From positions 1 through 46,434 of the forward strand of contig JAGOIF010000009.1 of assembly GCA_017995775.1 (NCBI GenBank): DNA of 46,434 nucleotides, read 5' to 3'. The stretch is from Aliarcobacter sp. GTDB taxonomy: Bacteria > Campylobacterota > Campylobacteria > Campylobacterales > Arcobacteraceae. The notes beneath the pieces were generated by a model. That model was not told the origin of the DNA. It was given only the letters and a program-made list of their open reading frames with translations, and searched no databases. Below are positions 44,191 to 46,434 of this stretch, piece after piece. Every line of letters starts with the position of its first letter. Position 1 is the stretch's first letter. The position numbers and the translations under genes were made by a program.

Positions 44191-44975
44191 AGCACATTTT
44201 ATTAACAAATGATGATGGATTTGATGCTATTGGATTAAAAGTTTTAATAGAAGCTTTATCCCCAATAGCAAAAATCACAGTAGTTGCCCCTGCTAGAAAT
44301 AAATCAGCTTGCGGTCATTCATTAACACTAGAAAAACCACTTAGAATGATTAGTGTTCAAGATGATTTTTACAAAATCGATGATGCAACACCAACAGATT
44401 GTATTTTTATATCTGTAAGTAATTTATTTAAAGATGGGTTTAAACCTGATTTAGTAATAAGTGGTATAAACATCGGCGCAAATATGGGAGAAGATATAAC
44501 ATACAGTGGAACAGCAGCTGCTGCAATGGAAGCGGTAATTCATGGGATTCCTGCCATTGCAATATCTCAAGTATCAAAAGACAAAGGTCAAGATATAGAA
44601 TTCCAATGGGATTTTGAACTTGCAAAAAATGTAATAATAGAACTTGTAAATAGAATATTTACAAATAATTTCCCATTAGATGAACGAAAGTTTTTAAATG
44701 TTAATATTCCACCTATTAAAGCAAGTGTTTGTAATGGTATTAAAATTACAAAAGCTGGTTACAGAGAATATGGAAATGATACCCACAGACACCTAAATCC
44801 AAGAGGTGAAGAGTATTATTGGATTGGATTACATCCATTAATTTGGAAAGCATCTTTAAATAAAGATTGTGACTTTGAAGCAATAAAAGCAAATTATGTA
44901 TCAATTACACCAATTATGCTTGATATGACTTCTTATAATGATATAAAATCAATTGAAAATTGGTTAACAAAATAA
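44187..44975 (+). CDS. surE: 5'-nucleotidase SurE
   Basis: SurE is a metal-dependent nucleoside-monophosphate phosphatase. The 262-residue product has the signature ILLTNDDGFDAIGLKVL at residues 4-20 (the Asp pair D8-D9), VVAPARNKSACGHSLTL, DATPTDCIF and the metal ligand stretch LVISGINIGANMGEDITYSGTAAAAMEA. The family position in this run fits with coupling to dnaE by the 4-base overlap, though the roles are not related. Confidence 0.96.
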   Translation: MKHILLTNDDGFDAIGLKVLIEALSPIAKITVVAPARNKSACGHSLTLEKPLRMISVQDDFYKIDDATPTDCIFISVSNLFKDGFKPDLVISGINIGANMGEDITYSGTAAAAMEAVIHGIPAIAISQVSKDKGQDIEFQWDFELAKNVIIELVNRIFTNNFPLDERKFLNVNIPPIKASVCNGIKITKAGYREYGNDTHRHLNPRGEEYYWIGLHPLIWKASLNKDCDFEAIKANYVSITPIMLDMTSYNDIKSIENWLTK

Positions 44976-44985
44976 AAGGAAACAG

Positions 44986-45249
44986 ATGAATTTCACAAAA
45001 TCATTACTAAAACATATTGACAAACTTGTTGGGTCATTAAGATCAGATGAGCAAATACAAGAAATCTTAAAAAGAAAATTTACAAAAAAAGAGTATAAAA
45101 TTTTTGTTGCTATGGAAGAAGGAAAATCTATTGAAGAGATTAAAACTCTTGTAAAAGAAGATGAAGAAGCAATTCAAAAACATTATAAAGTTGCTTGTAA
45201 AAAGTTAAATCAAGAAAAGTTTAAACAAGAATTAGTATCTTTCGAATAA
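44986..45249 (+). CDS. small conserved-looking protein with HTH-like C-terminal half
   Basis: The 87-residue product has no signal or membrane part. Residues about 32-75 (FTKKEYKIFVAMEEGKSIEE, then IKTLVKEDEEAIQKHYKVAC) look like a helix-turn-helix of sigma-70 region-4/LuxR form: a tri-helical pattern where Gly-Lys-Ser-x-x-Glu-Ile opens the second helix. DNA or RNA polymerase binding is possible, but I do not recognise a family. AAGGAAACAG precedes ATG, and it follows surE by 10 bases, so it shares that transcript. Confidence 0.6.
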   Translation: MNFTKSLLKHIDKLVGSLRSDEQIQEILKRKFTKKEYKIFVAMEEGKSIEEIKTLVKEDEEAIQKHYKVACKKLNQEKFKQELVSFE

Positions 45250-45259
45250 GATACTAATT
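45230..45259. terminator. 12-base-stem hairpin between convergent genes
   Basis: AATTAGTATCTT (45230-45241) and AAGATACTAATT (45248-45259) are exact inverted copies with loop TCGAAT. The stem straddles the stop codon of the small HTH-like gene and lies just before the end of the convergent DUF493 gene. T-runs are weak on both sides, so it is a probable rather than certain bidirectional terminator. Confidence 0.55.
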
Positions 45260-45261
45260 GA

Positions 45262-45525
45262 TTATAAAACCATTTTAATATTAGAATGGTCTCCTAACAT
45301 TTTATAAATTTCTGTTCTATCATCATCATTATGAACTAAAAGTTCCAAGGCATAACTTTTATATTTACCTTTGCTACTAACTTTTGACTCTTTTATCTTG
45401 TGCTCTCTACTAAAAACGACTTCTTTTACAGTTACATGAATATCAATATGTTCTAAAACAACTAATTTATATTCCCAAGAACATGGATAATCTAAAACTA
45501 ATTTTTCTTTACTTAAATCAATCAT
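45262..45525 (-). CDS. DUF493 (YbeD/HP0495-type) family protein
   Basis: The 87-residue product carries [16 protein letters not shown], followed by strands with [45 protein letters not shown]. It matches the DUF493 family (ferredoxin-like fold, E. coli YbeD, H. pylori HP0495), thought to be a small regulatory domain. Its start overlaps the moaC stop by 8 bases, so it is the second gene of a short unit. Its function is not known. Confidence 0.85.
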   Translation of the reverse strand: MIDLSKEKLVLDYPCSWEYKLVVLEHIDIHVTVKEVVFSREHKIKESKVSSKGKYKSYALELLVHNDDDRTEIYKMLGDHSNIKMVL

Positions 45526-46006
45526 TATTTAAATCCTCTCGAATAAAATCACCACTTTTACCACCTGATTTCTTTTCTAATTGTACATCAGAAATAATCA
45601 TAGATTTATCAATTGCCTTTACCATATCATAAATAGTCAATAATCCAACAGATACACCTGTTAATGCTTCCATCTCAACTCCCGTTTGACCATTAAGTTT
45701 AGCAGTTACAATTAATTTAAATCCAGGTAGTTCAGGTTTTTCTTCAACATCACAATTTATTCCACTTAATAATAAAGGATGACACATAGGTATTAATTCA
45801 CTTGTCTTTTTAACACCCATAATAGCTGCAATTACTGCTGTTTGAAGAACAGGACCCTTCTTAGTAGTATTCAAAATAATCGCATCATAAGCATCTTGTG
45901 ACATAGTTATATTACCAGAAGCAATTGCCACTCTTTTAGTTTCAGTCTTATCTGAAACATCTACCATCTTAGGTCTGTTATTCTCATCTAAATGTGTTAA
46001 ATTCAA
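45518..46006 (-). CDS. moaC: cyclic pyranopterin monophosphate synthase MoaC
   Basis: MoaC makes cyclic pyranopterin monophosphate in molybdenum cofactor synthesis. The 162-residue product has the usual length. It holds [17 protein letters not shown] near the start, [12 protein letters not shown], the stretch [19 protein letters not shown] with the acidic catalytic region, and the end motif [10 protein letters not shown]. The start is TTG at 46006, with AAGGA 6 bases ahead; the first ATG is too far inside. A minus-strand TATAAT box occurs at 46032-46037. Confidence 0.96.
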   Translation of the reverse strand: MNLTHLDENNRPKMVDVSDKTETKRVAIASGNITMSQDAYDAIILNTTKKGPVLQTAVIAAIMGVKKTSELIPMCHPLLLSGINCDVEEKPELPGFKLIVTAKLNGQTGVEMEALTGVSVGLLTIYDMVKAIDKSMIISDVQLEKKSGGKSGDFIREDLNND

Positions 46007-46031
46007 AAGTAATCCTTATTATTAAAAATAC

Positions 46032-46082
46032 ATTATATTCTCTTGTTAGTTAAATAAGAATTAAGTAAAATTTAATTATAAT
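46032..46082. promoter_or_regulatory. divergent promoters of moaC and rpsU
   Basis: A minus-strand TATAAT (46032-46037) faces moaC, and a plus-strand TATAAT (46077-46082) faces rpsU, about 38 bases before the rpsU start. Both have the expected distance for a -10 element. -35 elements are not clear, as is usual in this phylum. Confidence 0.5.
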
Positions 46083-46120
46083 GTAATCCTAAAAATTATA
46101 AAAGAAAGTGGGTGATTTTG

Positions 46121-46333
46121 ATGCCAGGCATTAAAGTTAAAGACAGCGAATCTTTTGACGAAGCTTACAGAAGATTTAAGAAACAATGTGATAGAAATCT
46201 TATTGTAACTGAAACTAGAGCTAGAAGATATTTCGAACCTAATACAGAAATTAGAAAGAAACAAAAAATATCTGCTAGAAAGAAAATGTTAAAAAGATTA
46301 TACATGTTAAGAAGATACGAATCAAGATTATAA
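46121..46333 (+). CDS. rpsU: 30S ribosomal protein S21
   Basis: The 70-residue product is the small basic ribosomal protein S21. It begins [22 protein letters not shown], includes the basic run [15 protein letters not shown] and ends [11 protein letters not shown] chose ATG 46121 over GTG 46112, since the family starts at this Met. GGTGAT, which pairs with the far end of the 16S anti-Shine-Dalgarno, stands close before it. A strong terminator follows, so it is transcribed alone. Confidence 0.96.
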   Translation: MPGIKVKDSESFDEAYRRFKKQCDRNLIVTETRARRYFEPNTEIRKKQKISARKKMLKRLYMLRRYESRL

Positions 46334-46356
46334 TATCTTTTTTTGTTGAAGCTATT

Positions 46357-46389
46357 AAGGAGAGATTCAAAAGAGTCTCTCCTTTTTTT
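46357..46389 (+). terminator. rho-independent terminator of rpsU
   Basis: AAGGAGAGATTC (46357-46368) pairs with GAGTCTCTCCTT (46373-46384), with one G-U pair, and a loop of AAAA; the T7 run starts within the last bases (46383-46389). It is the best terminator of the window. It stands 24 bases after the rpsU stop. Confidence 0.92.
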
Positions 46390-46434
46390 ATGTCTGCATT
46401 AAAACTAAGCAATAATCCTTCATATTTAATCAAT

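Noticed and set aside
46390-46434. ATG at 46390 with an open frame to the window end (MSALKLSNN)
   Set aside because: It follows the rpsU terminator T-run directly, has no ribosome-binding site and only 15 codons are visible, so a gene cannot be claimed.
1-46434. CRISPR arrays, insertion sequences, prophage genes, tRNA or rRNA
   Set aside because: No regularly spaced repeats, transposase motifs or tRNA-like cloverleaf sequences were found by reading both strands.

Overview
This window is a 46.4 kb piece of a low-GC bacterial chromosome from the Campylobacterota, most likely the Arcobacter group (Arcobacteraceae). The evidence is strongly AT-rich DNA, a complex I operon of the Campylobacterota type (no recognisable NuoE or NuoF; two short substitutes sit between nuoD and nuoG), and the gene blocks fabZ-lpxA-clpX-mreB-mreC and pyrG-recJ, which recall Campylobacter and relatives. 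No rRNA, tRNA, insertion sequence, prophage or CRISPR array is visible. Nearly all the sequence is core, tightly packed coding DNA, and only one gap exceeds 300 bp.

Region 1 (1-12351, minus strand) is one nuo operon in the order nuoA-B-C-D-(NuoE substitute)-(NuoF substitute)-G-H-I-J-K-L-M. nuoM is cut by the left edge and nuoN presumably lies outside. The NADH-oxidising module is missing, so this enzyme probably takes electrons from a carrier other than NADH. In other Campylobacterota that carrier is flavodoxin or ferredoxin. The NuoF substitute looks like a shortened copy of the C-terminal half of NuoG. An NDH-2-like flavoprotein at 20207-21406 could cover NADH oxidation.

Region 2 (12352-21834) is more individual. 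It holds an AAA ATPase with a duplicated N-terminal region beside a small membrane-anchored protein, two tandem paralogous Sel1/TPR lipoproteins, a TetR regulator divergent from an uncharacterised protein translationally coupled to a SulP anion transporter, endonuclease IV, the NDH-2-like protein and a small lipoprotein that seems to lack an ordinary start codon.

Region 3 (21886-31049) is housekeeping: QueH with a long C-terminal extension, lpxB, fabZ, lpxA, clpX, mreB, mreC, riboflavin synthase and mnmG. It joins queuosine and tRNA modification, lipid A synthesis, proteolysis and cell shape in one plus-strand run, with ribE opposing.

Region 4 (31073-46434) holds a periplasmic double-thioredoxin protein, an unknown GT-B/PseG-like protein, ccoG, pyrG-recJ, two FlgO-family lipoproteins, a DJ-1/patatin pair, dnaE with an intact PHP metal site, surE, a small HTH-like protein, a DUF493 protein, moaC and rpsU with a strong terminator. 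Hairpins lie at most convergent gene junctions and several palindromes lie in promoter regions. These palindromes, the variant complex I and the unknown partner of the SulP transporter are the parts most worth following up.
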